Source: Pedobacter sp. D749 (GTDB lineage Bacteria > Bacteroidota > Bacteroidia > Sphingobacteriales > Sphingobacteriaceae). From it: a stretch of DNA of 64,000 nt. Within the stretch, counting starts at the first letter, position 1. Each line of letters begins with the position of its first letter. Position numbers and translations under genes: made by a program. Where the stretch lies: contig NZ_CP079218.1 in NCBI RefSeq assembly GCF_019317285.1, positions 3,348,001 through 3,412,000 on the forward strand. The letters run 5' to 3'. Below the pieces are notes generated by a model, which saw only the letters and a list, made by a program, of their open reading frames with translations, ran no database searches and was not told where the DNA came from. This document shows positions 25,336-33,427 of this stretch, piece by piece.

Positions 25336-25914
25336 TTATTTGCGCCGGAGTAAACGGAGCAATAGTGTGTTGAGGAGATACGCGATAATCATGATCATGA
25401 TCACTATTGGCACAAACATATTACCCAGCACCTCGCGGTTCCCAGCCGGCCGGTCCAGAATAAATCCAAACCCGATAAACCGTCCATTACTTACAAAAAG
25501 ACCGGTATCAGAAGGATGAATAAATTTCAAAAATATCAGCAGGCCGAAAGTAGAGATTAACAGATAGATCGCCGCCAATACCACATAACCTGCGCCATTG
25601 GTAATGTTCAGTGTCAGGGCCTGTAAAATATGCCTTGGATTGAAGGTACGGGTAGCCTGGCGTATTTTCTTATCCGCGACCATGGGTTGAAGTACTTCTT
25701 CAGGCATTCCCAGTTTATTCAAAACATCCATTAGAATATCGATCTCTTTTTCCGGGGTACTATTACAGGTAGCTTCATAGACATGGCTTTTCAGCTCCAT
25801 GGTCAGTTCACGCTGATCATCTTCCGATAAGATGGCTATACAACGCCTGACCCGCTTAAAGTAATCATCGTATATCTTTTGTGCCGTCTGATTGTTAAAA
25901 GTCTGTTCTTTCAT
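25336..25914 (-). CDS. HAAS-domain-like membrane protein, PadR partner
   Basis: The ATG at 25914 overlaps the padR stop by 4 nt, the usual coupling in PadR operons. The 192-residue product has a cytoplasmic helical N-domain (about 10-95) with DDYFKRVRRCIAILSEDDQRELTMELKSHVYEA and MDVLNKLGMPEEVL, resembling the HAAS/DUF1700 signalling domain. Transmembrane helices follow at about 110-135 and 165-185. Such proteins are regularly encoded beside PadR regulators and are thought to relay envelope signals; the mechanism is not established. Confidence 0.75.
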   Translation of the reverse strand: MKEQTFNNQTAQKIYDDYFKRVRRCIAILSEDDQRELTMELKSHVYEATCNSTPEKEIDILMDVLNKLGMPEEVLQPMVADKKIRQATRTFNPRHILQALTLNITNGAGYVVLAAIYLLISTFGLLIFLKFIHPSDTGLFVSNGRFIGFGFILDRPAGNREVLGNMFVPIVIMIMIIAYLLNTLLLRLLRRK

Positions 25915-26246
25915 TTTTGAATTTTTCTTATAGCCGTTTCCAATGTTGACCAAATAGTGCGCATTTCAAAAAGCGTAGCTCTGCCACCAGCGCTCAGCGT
26001 GTAATATTTCCTGGGAATACCCGATTCCTGCTCTACCCATTTGGATTCGACTATACCTTCCGTTTTTAAACGGTTCAGCAGTGGATACAGCGTGCCCTCT
26101 GCCACTTCCAGGGTAGTATGGCGTTTGATTTCCTGTACCAACTCATACCCGTAATATTCTTTTTCGGAAAGAATATTAAGAATAATGTATGTCAGTGTTC
26201 CTTTCTTTACCTGCGAAAACCAATTCTGTACAAATTCACTATTCAT
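25911..26246 (-). CDS. PadR-family transcriptional regulator
   Basis: The ATG at 26246 gives 111 residues: MNSEFVQNWFSQVKKGTLTYIILNILSEKEYYGYELVQEIKR, the winged-helix domain with YGYEL, then EGTLYPLLNRLKTEGIVES and PRKYYTLSAGG, all canonical for PadR. Upstream in-frame ATGs lie before the promoter box at 26251-26258 and are excluded. The repressor probably controls its own operon through palindromes overlapping that promoter. The effector is unknown. Confidence 0.9.
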   Translation of the reverse strand: MNSEFVQNWFSQVKKGTLTYIILNILSEKEYYGYELVQEIKRHTTLEVAEGTLYPLLNRLKTEGIVESKWVEQESGIPRKYYTLSAGGRATLFEMRTIWSTLETAIRKIQK

Positions 26247-26250
26247 CCGG

Positions 26251-26258
26251 CAAATATA
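26251..26258 (-). promoter_or_regulatory. TAnnTTTG box of the padR operon
   Basis: On the complementary strand the bases read TATATTTG, a perfect -7 box ending 5 nt before the padR ATG. The expected transcription start is at or next to the start codon, so the mRNA is likely leaderless. Confidence 0.6.
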
Positions 26259-26302
26259 ATACATAGTTATACAATGTGTATTAGCTATACTAAGTATATA
26301 AG
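26259..26302. promoter_or_regulatory. Candidate PadR operator region
   Basis: Two dyad elements lie upstream of the -7 box: ATACA...TGTAT spanning 26258-26280, and ATACTAAGTAT within 26287-26302. The second is shared with the hydrolase upstream region. Placement over the -33 zone fits repression by blocking RNA polymerase. Confidence 0.45.
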
Positions 26303-27044
26303 ATAAAACATTGATTATCAGCATTAATAATTTTTAACAATCTATTAAAAGTGTTCCAGATAGTAGCATATTCTAAAATATCACATACTTGTTGAAAGCG
26401 TTTACTAGCAGCTACTGAGAGTATACTTACAATTAAGGCTTTGACTATACGGTCTCTTGGCTATTTGGAGGGATTATGGCGCTTTTTTTAGCTTTTTATA
26501 ACCTGCAAATGAATTTTGATTTTTAAAAACGTATGAATTGAGGATAAATCTGACAGCAGGATGAATTAAACCGAAAAGTCATGAGAAAAATGGATTTAGA
26601 CCCGAAGTGTATATTTGTTCAGAGGGAAGGAACTTAGGTGTGCATCATACGGTAATTAAATTGGTACCCAGTTTGGCCCGAAACAACGGGGTCACTTTCA
26701 GATTCTTCGCACTTCCTTTATCCATCTGTACTCAGATTTTTTTACCACACTTTCTAAATGTTGTCAATTATTAAAAATCGGCTTAGGTAATTTTAGGATT
26801 TAATGATTTGATATAGATAAAAACAAAAATTCGAACCATAATCATATTAGGAGCAGACAACTGGAAAAGTCTGATCAAAACCATCTTAATCTAATGGAAA
26901 AAGATGAAATAGAGATGCTTTGAAAGAGATTCCTGCCAAAAAGTTTTCCACACTTGTGAAGTCCAAAACCCTATTTTGTCTATAATCATACTTTAAACTG
27001 TTTAAACCTATTTTTTGCTTCATGGGCACAAAAAGTGCTTAAAT
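26303..27044. other. Long gene-free interval, possibly decayed sequence
   Basis: All frames are interrupted. Short protein-like scraps occur (for example LEKSDQNHLNLMEKDEIEML around 26855-26923) but none can be assigned. The phrase GGTACCCAGTTTGGCCCG at 26662-26679 looks unlike its surroundings and might be a mobile-element scar, but no terminal repeats or transposase remnant were found. Confidence 0.4.
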
Positions 27045-27074
27045 TTTGATTTTAGGCACATTTAACTAAATTTG
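27045..27074 (+). promoter_or_regulatory. Full Bacteroidetes-type promoter for lat
   Basis: TTTG (27045-27048), an 18-nt spacer and TAAATTTG (27067-27074) match the -33/-7 consensus well. The predicted start near 27078 excludes the TTG at 27072 as initiation codon and supports the ATG at 27096. Confidence 0.75.
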
Positions 27075-27095
27075 GATTATACCAAAACCAAGTTT

Positions 27096-28427
27096 ATGTA
27101 TCAATTAACAGTACCTGCAGATCACGTTAACGAATCTTTAAGTAAGCACATTTTGGCCGATGGTTTCGACCTGACCTACGATATGGAAAAGAGTCACGGT
27201 GCCTATATTTACGATTGTAAATACAATAGAACTTTGCTCGATTTTTTTACCTGCTTTGCTTCCGTTCCTTTAGGTTATAACCACCCTAAAATGATTAATG
27301 ATGAAGCCTTTAAAAAAAATCTTCTCCTCGCTGCTTTAGCCAATCCATCGAACTCTGATGTTTACACCCAGCAGTATGCACAGTTTGTTGAAACATTTTC
27401 TAAAGTTGGCATCCCTGATTATTTGCCACACGCTTTTTTTATTGCGGGCGGAGGCTTAGCAGTAGAAAATGCAATTAAAGTAGCTATGGACTGGAAGGTT
27501 CAGAAAAACTTTGCAAAAGGATATACTGAAGAAAAAGGCTTTAAGGTTTTACACTTCGAAAGAGCTTTTCATGGCCGTACGGGTTACACGCTTAGCTTGA
27601 CCAATACCTTACCTGATAAAACCAAGTGGTTTGCCAAATTCGACTGGCCAAGGGTGGCTGTTCCAGAAGTTAAATTTCCACTTTCGGGAGATAATTTAAA
27701 CCATGCCATTGCAACCGAAGAAGCCTCGCTGGCACAGATCAAAAAAGCCTTTGCGGATAATAAAGATGATATTTGCGCGATAATTGTAGAACCGATCCAA
27801 TCTGAAGGTGGAGATAATCACCTACGGGATGAGTTTTTGATCCAACTTAAGACTTTGGCCGATGAAAACGATGCCTTTTTGATTTATGATGAAGTACAAA
27901 CTGGTGTTGGCTTAACCGGTAAATTCTGGTGTCACCAACATTTTAGCGAAAAAGCCAGACCTGATATTTTGGCTTTTGGTAAAAAAATGCAGGTTTGCGG
28001 TATCCTTGTTGGGAATAAAGTAGACGAAATTGAAACCAATGTATTTAAAGTACCCAGCCGGATTAACTCAACATGGGGAGGCAATCTTGTAGATATGGTA
28101 CGTTCTACCCAGATTTTACAGATCGTAGAAGAAGATCAGCTATGCGACAATGCTGCAAAAATAGGCATGTATTTAAAAGAGCAGTTGAAAAATCTGTCAC
28201 ACAAGTTTGATCAAATGACAAATATACGTGGAAGGGGTTTGCTGTGTTCATTTGATTTCCCGACAAAAGAAATGCGCAATGCATTTATTGGTAAAGGATT
28301 GGAGAACAATGTGATGTTTTTGGGCTGTGGCGATAAAACCATACGCTTTCGTCCTGCACTTTGTATTGAGCAAAAGCATATTGACGAAGGCTTGACGGTT
28401 ATGGAAAAAATATTGCCTTTATTGTAG
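27096..28427 (+). CDS. lat: L-lysine 6-transaminase
   Basis: The ATG at 27096, 22 nt after the promoter box, gives 443 residues. This fold-type I PLP enzyme shows FIAGGGLAVENAIKVAMDWK, the FHGRTGYTLSLTNT loop, EPIQSEGGDNHLRDEF, FLIYDEVQTGVGLTGKFW and the PLP lysine in AFGKKMQVCGI. The text matches lysine epsilon-aminotransferase (Lat), which converts L-lysine and 2-oxoglutarate to alpha-aminoadipate semialdehyde and glutamate, rather than ornithine or GABA aminotransferases. It is the first gene of a likely operon with two downstream genes. Confidence 0.92.
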   Translation: MYQLTVPADHVNESLSKHILADGFDLTYDMEKSHGAYIYDCKYNRTLLDFFTCFASVPLGYNHPKMINDEAFKKNLLLAALANPSNSDVYTQQYAQFVETFSKVGIPDYLPHAFFIAGGGLAVENAIKVAMDWKVQKNFAKGYTEEKGFKVLHFERAFHGRTGYTLSLTNTLPDKTKWFAKFDWPRVAVPEVKFPLSGDNLNHAIATEEASLAQIKKAFADNKDDICAIIVEPIQSEGGDNHLRDEFLIQLKTLADENDAFLIYDEVQTGVGLTGKFWCHQHFSEKARPDILAFGKKMQVCGILVGNKVDEIETNVFKVPSRINSTWGGNLVDMVRSTQILQIVEEDQLCDNAAKIGMYLKEQLKNLSHKFDQMTNIRGRGLLCSFDFPTKEMRNAFIGKGLENNVMFLGCGDKTIRFRPALCIEQKHIDEGLTVMEKILPLL

Positions 28428-28429
28428 GC

Positions 28430-28831
28430 ATGAATAGAAAATCATTAGTTTATTTCTTCGTCGCAGGGATTTTAGTATTGATCATTTTCATGGTTAAAGA
28501 TGTTTTCGACCAACCTGGGATTGGGGATATGAAAGCTGGCTTTAAGGAAATTATCAAGTATAGAAACGCCAATAACACTGGTCCGGTACAACGGATCTAC
28601 ATCGTAACGGTTAAAGATTCGATATGGAAAGAGATGGAAGATTATGGTAACCTAATGCCCCATACTAAATACGGGAATACGAAAGTTTACTTCTTTATGC
28701 AAAATGGAAATGTTCCAAGTAGATTAGAGCCTGGAGAAGTAAACTTCGACCCTCAGTTTAATAAAAATTGTATTGCCTTATTTGAAAAAAGTGCAATGAG
28801 CCAGGTGGCGTTTAACAAGTATCCGTTTTAA
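28430..28831 (+). CDS. Membrane-anchored protein of unknown function
   Basis: This 133-residue protein starts 2 nt after the lat stop codon. It has one N-terminal transmembrane helix (about residues 6-23) and a soluble domain with VQRIYIVTVKDSIWKEMEDYGNLMPHTKYGNTKVYFFM, predicted alpha/beta. No family is recognised. Tight spacing to lat suggests cotranscription, but nothing links it to lysine metabolism. Confidence 0.7.
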   Translation: MNRKSLVYFFVAGILVLIIFMVKDVFDQPGIGDMKAGFKEIIKYRNANNTGPVQRIYIVTVKDSIWKEMEDYGNLMPHTKYGNTKVYFFMQNGNVPSRLEPGEVNFDPQFNKNCIALFEKSAMSQVAFNKYPF

Positions 28832-28854
28832 AAGCAGTTTTTTTCTAATTACAA

Positions 28855-29715
28855 ATGAACCGTGATTATAGTTCGATAAGTCCGTCAGCAAAATCGCTTT
28901 TACTTGCCAAAAGTTTAACAAATATCCCCTTTGTTGCCGATGCTGTTAAGTTAATTTACGGTAACGACGCCCTTGAAAAATTATATCATAAAGATTTTGA
29001 TGAGGTATTTTTAAAACGCTTGGTGCATTTTGAAAGTAGATATTTATCTCTGGATAGCTTACTTTTTGCATCAGGCTCTTTAAATATTATAGAAATTTCT
29101 TCTGGCTATTCTTTCAGGGGCCTGGACCTGGTTTTAAGGCATCCAACGATTTATTATTTGGATACTGATTTACAAGGTGTAATCGATATCAAAAAAGATT
29201 TGGTTGATCGGCTAATTGTAGATGAGAAATTACAACTAAAGGGTAAACTCAAAACCGAGGCTTTAAATGCTTTGGATGGAGACGCTTTTTCAAATGCTAT
29301 AAATCAAATGCCTCTTGGCCCGATTAGTATTATAAATGAAGGTTTATTGGTGTATCTAAATAATGAAGAAAAGATATCATTATGTAAAACCATCCATAAA
29401 TCATTAAAACAAAGAGGTGGTTATTGGATCACAGCTGATGTATATGTTAAAAGACCGATACCTAAAAATGAAACCAATGATCATTTTTCTCAGTTTCTGG
29501 AAGCACACCATGTAGAAGATAATAAGTTTGATAGCTTTGAACAGGCTGAACACTTCTTTCTTGAACAAGGTTTCAAATTGATCACTAAAGCAACTTCAGT
29601 CTGGCATCAACTTTCCTCGCTAAAATATATTGATATTGAATTGTTAAAAAAAATGAAAGAACAGGCGAATAAAATTGGGAGAATCAGGGAAACCTGGGTG
29701 TTAAAAGCGATTTAA
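28855..29715 (+). CDS. Leucine-carboxyl-methyltransferase-like SAM methyltransferase
   Basis: This 286-residue protein resembles the LCM/PPM family. The N-terminal SPSAKSLLLAKSLTNIPFVADAV is typical, followed by the SAM-binding strand LNIIEISSGYSFRGL, a second motif TIYYLDTDLQGVID, and SIINEGLLVYLNNEEK, which corresponds to the family's EGL..YL motif. In eukaryotes the family methylates protein phosphatase C-termini; bacterial members include small-molecule O-methyltransferases. The substrate is unknown. It is the third gene downstream of the lat promoter, after a 23-nt gap. Confidence 0.82.
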   Translation: MNRDYSSISPSAKSLLLAKSLTNIPFVADAVKLIYGNDALEKLYHKDFDEVFLKRLVHFESRYLSLDSLLFASGSLNIIEISSGYSFRGLDLVLRHPTIYYLDTDLQGVIDIKKDLVDRLIVDEKLQLKGKLKTEALNALDGDAFSNAINQMPLGPISIINEGLLVYLNNEEKISLCKTIHKSLKQRGGYWITADVYVKRPIPKNETNDHFSQFLEAHHVEDNKFDSFEQAEHFFLEQGFKLITKATSVWHQLSSLKYIDIELLKKMKEQANKIGRIRETWVLKAI

Positions 29716-29827
29716 TTAAACAGAACGAAATACCCAGCATTCAAATAGGTAAAATTCCATGACTTGTTTGCCGGATGCGTTAATCCTTATGATTTGGAAA
29801 TGAAGGGTTCTGTGCATTTGGCATTTT

Positions 29828-29998
29828 CAGTCCCGCTTTCCCTCCTGCCAATTTGATCCCGATGTAAAATCGGGAGGCATCCGTTCCAATCGGGTTTATG
29901 TTCAAAGTTTAGTACTTTGAAAAAAACCGCTGTTCAATAAACCTGACAGCAGCGGCAGCCCCGATTTTTCTATCGGGCTACAGCGAATGGCAGGACTG
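29828..29998. repeat. Dispersed structured element, copy B (apparently full length)
   Basis: It is bounded by CAGTCC (29828-29833) and GGACTG (29993-29998). Nested pairs are TGCC/GGCA with TCCCGAT/ATCGGGA (29857-29863, 29869-29875); CGGGTTTAT/ATAAACCTG (29891-29899, 29937-29945); CAAAGT/ACTTTG (29903-29908, 29914-29919); and CCCGAT/ATCGGG (29960-29965, 29972-29977). Copies A and C share the order of these blocks. The surrounding interval 29716-30168 holds no gene; bases 30066-30091 carry a single arm of the GTC...GAC repeat family. Confidence 0.75.
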
Positions 29999-30168
29999 TA
30001 GCACCTATGAAATGCTGACGTTCGTTTCTTAACCCTAAAAAATCTATTATTTATTTTCCCTACGAGTCTTCGACTACGCTCAGACTGACAAGCAACTAAT
30101 TACCACAGCTCAAAACTAACGAAGTTCCCAAACTGCTCTTACCCTTTCAAACTTCGTGAGTTTTCCTC

Positions 30169-31530
30169 CTAAACAAATGCCGAAAATCCGGTTATTGCAC
30201 GGCCAACAATCAATGTATTAATTTCTTTTGTCCCCTCGTACGAATAAATCGCCTCGGCATCGGCCACAAAACGTGCTACATTATATTCGAGTAAAATACC
30301 GTTTCCGCCCATTACTTCCCTTGCTTTGCTTACTACATCACGCGTTCTTAATGAACAGAATACCTTGGCTAGCGAAGCGTGCTCATCTTTCAATAAACCC
30401 TGATCCTGCAATTGTGACAACCTAAAACATAATGTTTGCATGGCCGTTAAATTCGACAACATTTCAACTAAATGGTTTTGAATCAACTGAAAAGATGCAA
30501 TGGGTTTACCAAACTGTTTTCGGGTTTGGGTATATTCCAAAGCATTTTCATAAGCACCCCGGGCGCAGCCTACCGCCTGCCAGGCAACCCCTGCTCTTGT
30601 CATTTGTAGTACCTTAGCGGTATCTTTAAATGAGTTAGCATTTTGCAAGCGATCTGCTTCTTCTACTTCGCAATTGGTTAAGGTAATAATCCCATTCTGC
30701 ACGATCCGCAAGGCCATTTTATCCTGCATTTTCTCTACAGCAAAACCTGGATTGTCTTTTTTCACGATAAAGCCTTTTACTTCTCCGCTTTCCTCATCGC
30801 GTGCCCAAATAATTAAGATATCTGCAAAGGTGGCATTACCAATCCATTTTTTTTGGCCATTTAAAATCCATTTACCGGCTACCTTTTTACAGGTTGTGGT
30901 TAAACCGCCAGCAGCAGCTGAGCCAACTTCGGGTTCGGTTAATCCGAATGCACCAATAATTTTAAATTGCTGCATGAGCGGTAACCACTGTTGTTTTTGT
31001 TCTTCCGATCCACATAAATAGATCGATCCCATGGCTAAGCCGCTCTGTACACCAAAAAAAGTAGAAATCGAGGTATCAATCCTGGCCATTTCCATCGCTA
31101 AAATACCTTCCATTAAATTCGATTTCCCCGGACAGCCATAACCTTTATAGGTTAAACCACAGATGTTGAGTTCGGCAAGTTTTGGGATAATTTCGAAAGG
31201 GAATTCAGCTTTGTTCCAATAATGATTTACAATGGGTTTAACTTCCTTCTCTAAAAATGCACGTACTTTTAACTGGAGTTCACGGTCTTCATCTTTGAGC
31301 GCTTCGTCGCCCAAATGGTAAAAATCACCTTCAATGGGTGGCAGTTCTTTCTTTTTACCGGATCCACCCATCATTTTCATCATCCCCTGGATTTGTTTAT
31401 CATCCAGGCTTGATATGGTTTCGACCATTTTTGGTAAATCGACTTTTTTCGATAAAGCCTCTAACTTATCGAAATCTACGTGTTTAAAAAGATTGTAAGC
31501 GTTTTTGAGAGAAGAGAATATATTCGCCAT
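30169..31530 (-). CDS. Acyl-CoA dehydrogenase, glutaryl-CoA-dehydrogenase-like
   Basis: The ATG at 31530 gives 453 residues. An unusual N-terminal extension of about 75 residues (helical, Lys-rich, ending KMMGGSGKKKELPPIEGDFYHL) precedes the standard fold. That fold shows FGLTEPEVGS, KWILNGQKKWIGNATFADI, YTQTRKQFGKPIASFQLIQ and the catalytic-Glu segment YSYEGTKEINTLIVGRAITG (Glu about residue 432). Catalytic Glu placement is that of short-chain and glutaryl-CoA dehydrogenases. FAD-dependent oxidation of an acyl-CoA is secure; glutaryl-CoA is suggested only weakly by similarity and by lat nearby. The extension may be an interaction domain. Confidence 0.88.
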   Translation of the reverse strand: MANIFSSLKNAYNLFKHVDFDKLEALSKKVDLPKMVETISSLDDKQIQGMMKMMGGSGKKKELPPIEGDFYHLGDEALKDEDRELQLKVRAFLEKEVKPIVNHYWNKAEFPFEIIPKLAELNICGLTYKGYGCPGKSNLMEGILAMEMARIDTSISTFFGVQSGLAMGSIYLCGSEEQKQQWLPLMQQFKIIGAFGLTEPEVGSAAAGGLTTTCKKVAGKWILNGQKKWIGNATFADILIIWARDEESGEVKGFIVKKDNPGFAVEKMQDKMALRIVQNGIITLTNCEVEEADRLQNANSFKDTAKVLQMTRAGVAWQAVGCARGAYENALEYTQTRKQFGKPIASFQLIQNHLVEMLSNLTAMQTLCFRLSQLQDQGLLKDEHASLAKVFCSLRTRDVVSKAREVMGGNGILLEYNVARFVADAEAIYSYEGTKEINTLIVGRAITGFSAFV

Positions 31531-31577
31531 TATTATTCGTTTTGAGAATAACAAACGAAGGGCGGTTTTGTTGGACT

Positions 31578-31615
31578 GTCAAAGTAACCGCAAAGCGCGT
31601 AAAGGTTTCGCTAAG
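31578..31615. repeat. Dispersed CGCAAAG-type repeat, left copy
   Basis: ACCGCAAAGCGCG...TTTCGCTAAG text is mirrored in opposite orientation at 32660-32700. The two copies bracket the NTF2-like and LytTR genes. Confidence 0.55.
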
Positions 31616-31683
31616 GAAAAGAAAGGGTTCTGAGAAGCATTAATTTACTCCCCCTGACATAGTTCAGGAAACACTCCTGTTTT

Positions 31684-32196
31684 TTAATTTCTGTCAAATG
31701 TTTTCGGAATTATATTTTTGTCCGTTTCGCCACAAAATGTCCAAGAGATAATATACCAACGATAATTATCAAAAATTAGCTGAATACTATTTATTCCTCT
31801 TCTTTCAACTTTTCCGTCTTTTTCTAATCTTGTTTCATAAGTACTCCAAATGTGTGCAATATTTCCAAAAACTCTAACTTCCCGATTAACCTCGCTTTCA
31901 TAAAAAGCTGTACCAAAAACCATTTCATCAGTTTCTTTATGAAATTCTTGCAGTGTCATAGTTACTTGTTTTTGCTTTTTTCTGTCAAAATAAGAATAAA
32001 CTGCTTTTTGATGGTGCAAATAATTATCTCTTTCCCATTGTCTTTTTGCTCCTTTTTCGCCTGAAACAACCTCATAACTTGCTTTCATTAATGCATCGAT
32101 TGTTTTTGCATCATTTTCAAATGGATTGTTCTGTGCTTTTAAACTCCCGGTTGTCATAAATATCATAGTTATTAAGTAAAATAAAAATTGTTTCAT
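31684..32196 (-). CDS. Exported NTF2-like (SnoaL/DUF4440-type) protein
   Basis: The ATG at 32196 begins a signal peptide, MKQFLFYLITMIFMTTGSLKAQ. The 170-residue product continues with a cone-shaped NTF2-like domain: DAKTIDALMKASYEVVSGEKG, a middle helix, VFGNIAHIWSTYETRLEKDGKVERRGINSIQLIFDNYRWYIISWTF. Such domains bind small hydrophobic ligands or act as hydrolases and isomerases; no catalytic residues can be assigned. Codon use is more AT-rich than neighbours. It is paired with the LytTR gene between inverted repeat copies. Confidence 0.78.
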   Translation of the reverse strand: MKQFLFYLITMIFMTTGSLKAQNNPFENDAKTIDALMKASYEVVSGEKGAKRQWERDNYLHHQKAVYSYFDRKKQKQVTMTLQEFHKETDEMVFGTAFYESEVNREVRVFGNIAHIWSTYETRLEKDGKVERRGINSIQLIFDNYRWYIISWTFCGETDKNIIPKTFDRN

Positions 32197-32291
32197 AATC
32201 TTTTTTTTACAAAACAACTCAGATAATTTTATCCAAAAAAATAAGTTATTTGGTTTGTTTAAGTTTTTATGTGATCTGTCAAATTTCTTAT

Positions 32292-32621
32292 TTAGAGTAG
32301 CAATTTTTCAATACTAATTAATAGACAATCTTTATAACTTTTTGCTATTGTAATTTTATGTTCACCTATAATTAAATGATTATCTTCTATATATTCTACA
32401 TTTTTCAAATTCACGATGTTTGAATTATGAACCCTCATAAATTCATCAGGTAATTTGCCTATAAGGTCTTTTAAGGTTTTGTAGTAAACATATTTTTTGC
32501 TGTTTTTGACAAATATTTCAACATAATTCCCCAATCCTTTTACAAACAAAATGTCGTCAAAATTTAATTTGATTAATTTTCTGTCAGTTTTTATAAATGT
32601 GAAATTTTGCTGATTTGTCAT
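32292..32621 (-). CDS. Stand-alone LytTR DNA-binding protein
   Basis: The protein is 109 residues and consists only of a LytTR domain: LIKLNFDDILFVKGLGNYVEIFVKNSKKYVYYKTLKDLIGKLP, then FMRVHNSNIVNLKNVEYIE and a closing helix. There is no receiver domain, unlike the usual two-component form. It probably regulates itself or the adjacent NTF2-like gene. AT-rich base use and flanking repeats suggest it arrived with its neighbour. Confidence 0.88.
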   Translation of the reverse strand: MTNQQNFTFIKTDRKLIKLNFDDILFVKGLGNYVEIFVKNSKKYVYYKTLKDLIGKLPDEFMRVHNSNIVNLKNVEYIEDNHLIIGEHKITIAKSYKDCLLISIEKLLL

Positions 32622-32659
32622 TTTATGGTCGTTTAGTTAAAATTGCCACGAACTCACAC

Positions 32660-32700
32660 CTTTGCGCGCTTAGCGAAAGTCTTCTTTTCTTTGCGGAAAA
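32660..32700. repeat. Dispersed CGCAAAG-type repeat, right copy
   Basis: CTTTGCGCGCTTAGCGAAAG...CTTTGCGG is the inverted counterpart of 31578-31615. Confidence 0.55.
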
Positions 32701-32703
32701 AAA

Positions 32704-33420
32704 CTACCTCAAATCAAACAAATTATCAACACCCAACAATTTCCGCGAAGTAAAGCCTTCGCCAAAAGTGGCGCCAATGCTTTTACCGAATTCTCTTGAA
32801 CGGCCAATTACGCTTTCGAAAAATTCCGGCGATGAAATATAAGTTTGCAAACCATCTACATCAGGATTATAAAACTGTGTTTTAAAAGCCTTAATCGATT
32901 CAATTTTCTTATCCATGTGATCAGAAATATCTACAATAATATCAGGCTTCAGGTATCTGTCCTGGATGTACTGCAACAATAACCTCGGGCGGTGGGCCTC
33001 TTGTTTAACATCATCTATCAACGTTTCAATTTTTGGCAAACCTGATAAAAAAACCGAATCATAAACCAGGTCGCCTGCCCTTCCGTGATCAGGGTGACGG
33101 TCTTCCAAAGCATTGCTTAAAATAATTTCGGGTTGGTATTTCCTGATGACTTTAATTACTTCTAAACGGTGAAATTCATCATTCTGAAAAAAACCGTCCC
33201 TCATGCCTAAATTTTCGCGCACATGTAAGCCCAAAATTTTTGCAGAGTCTGCCGCCTCTTCATCTCTTGTTTCTGCTGTACCACGCGTACCCAGTTCGCC
33301 TCGGGTTAAATCTACAATTCCAACTTTTTTACCAAGCGCAATATGTTTTAAAATTGTACCTGAACAGCAAAGCTCTGCATCATCGGGATGCACGGCGATC
33401 ACTAAAATATCTAACTTCAT
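32704..33420 (-). CDS. bshB1: Bacillithiol biosynthesis deacetylase BshB1
   Basis: This 238-residue LmbE-like deacetylase has the zinc motif AVHPDDAEL (His11, Asp13, Asp14), LTRGELGTRG, LGMRDGFF and the second metal-site segment SNALEDRHPDHGRA. LmbE proteins in this class remove the acetyl group from N-acetylglucosaminyl malate in bacillithiol synthesis. Text such as DGLQTYISSPEFFESVIGRSREFG is characteristic of BshB1. It is the third gene of an operon with DUF4294 and glutathione-peroxidase-like genes (gaps 6 and 7 nt), a plausible thiol-redox context. Confidence 0.95.
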   Translation of the reverse strand: MKLDILVIAVHPDDAELCCSGTILKHIALGKKVGIVDLTRGELGTRGTAETRDEEAADSAKILGLHVRENLGMRDGFFQNDEFHRLEVIKVIRKYQPEIILSNALEDRHPDHGRAGDLVYDSVFLSGLPKIETLIDDVKQEAHRPRLLLQYIQDRYLKPDIIVDISDHMDKKIESIKAFKTQFYNPDVDGLQTYISSPEFFESVIGRSREFGKSIGATFGEGFTSRKLLGVDNLFDLR

Positions 33421-33427
33421 GATGTAA

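Noticed and set aside
26660..26720. Insertion-sequence remnant
   Set aside because: Only a short GC-richer phrase was seen; no transposase frame, terminal repeats or target duplication could be found.
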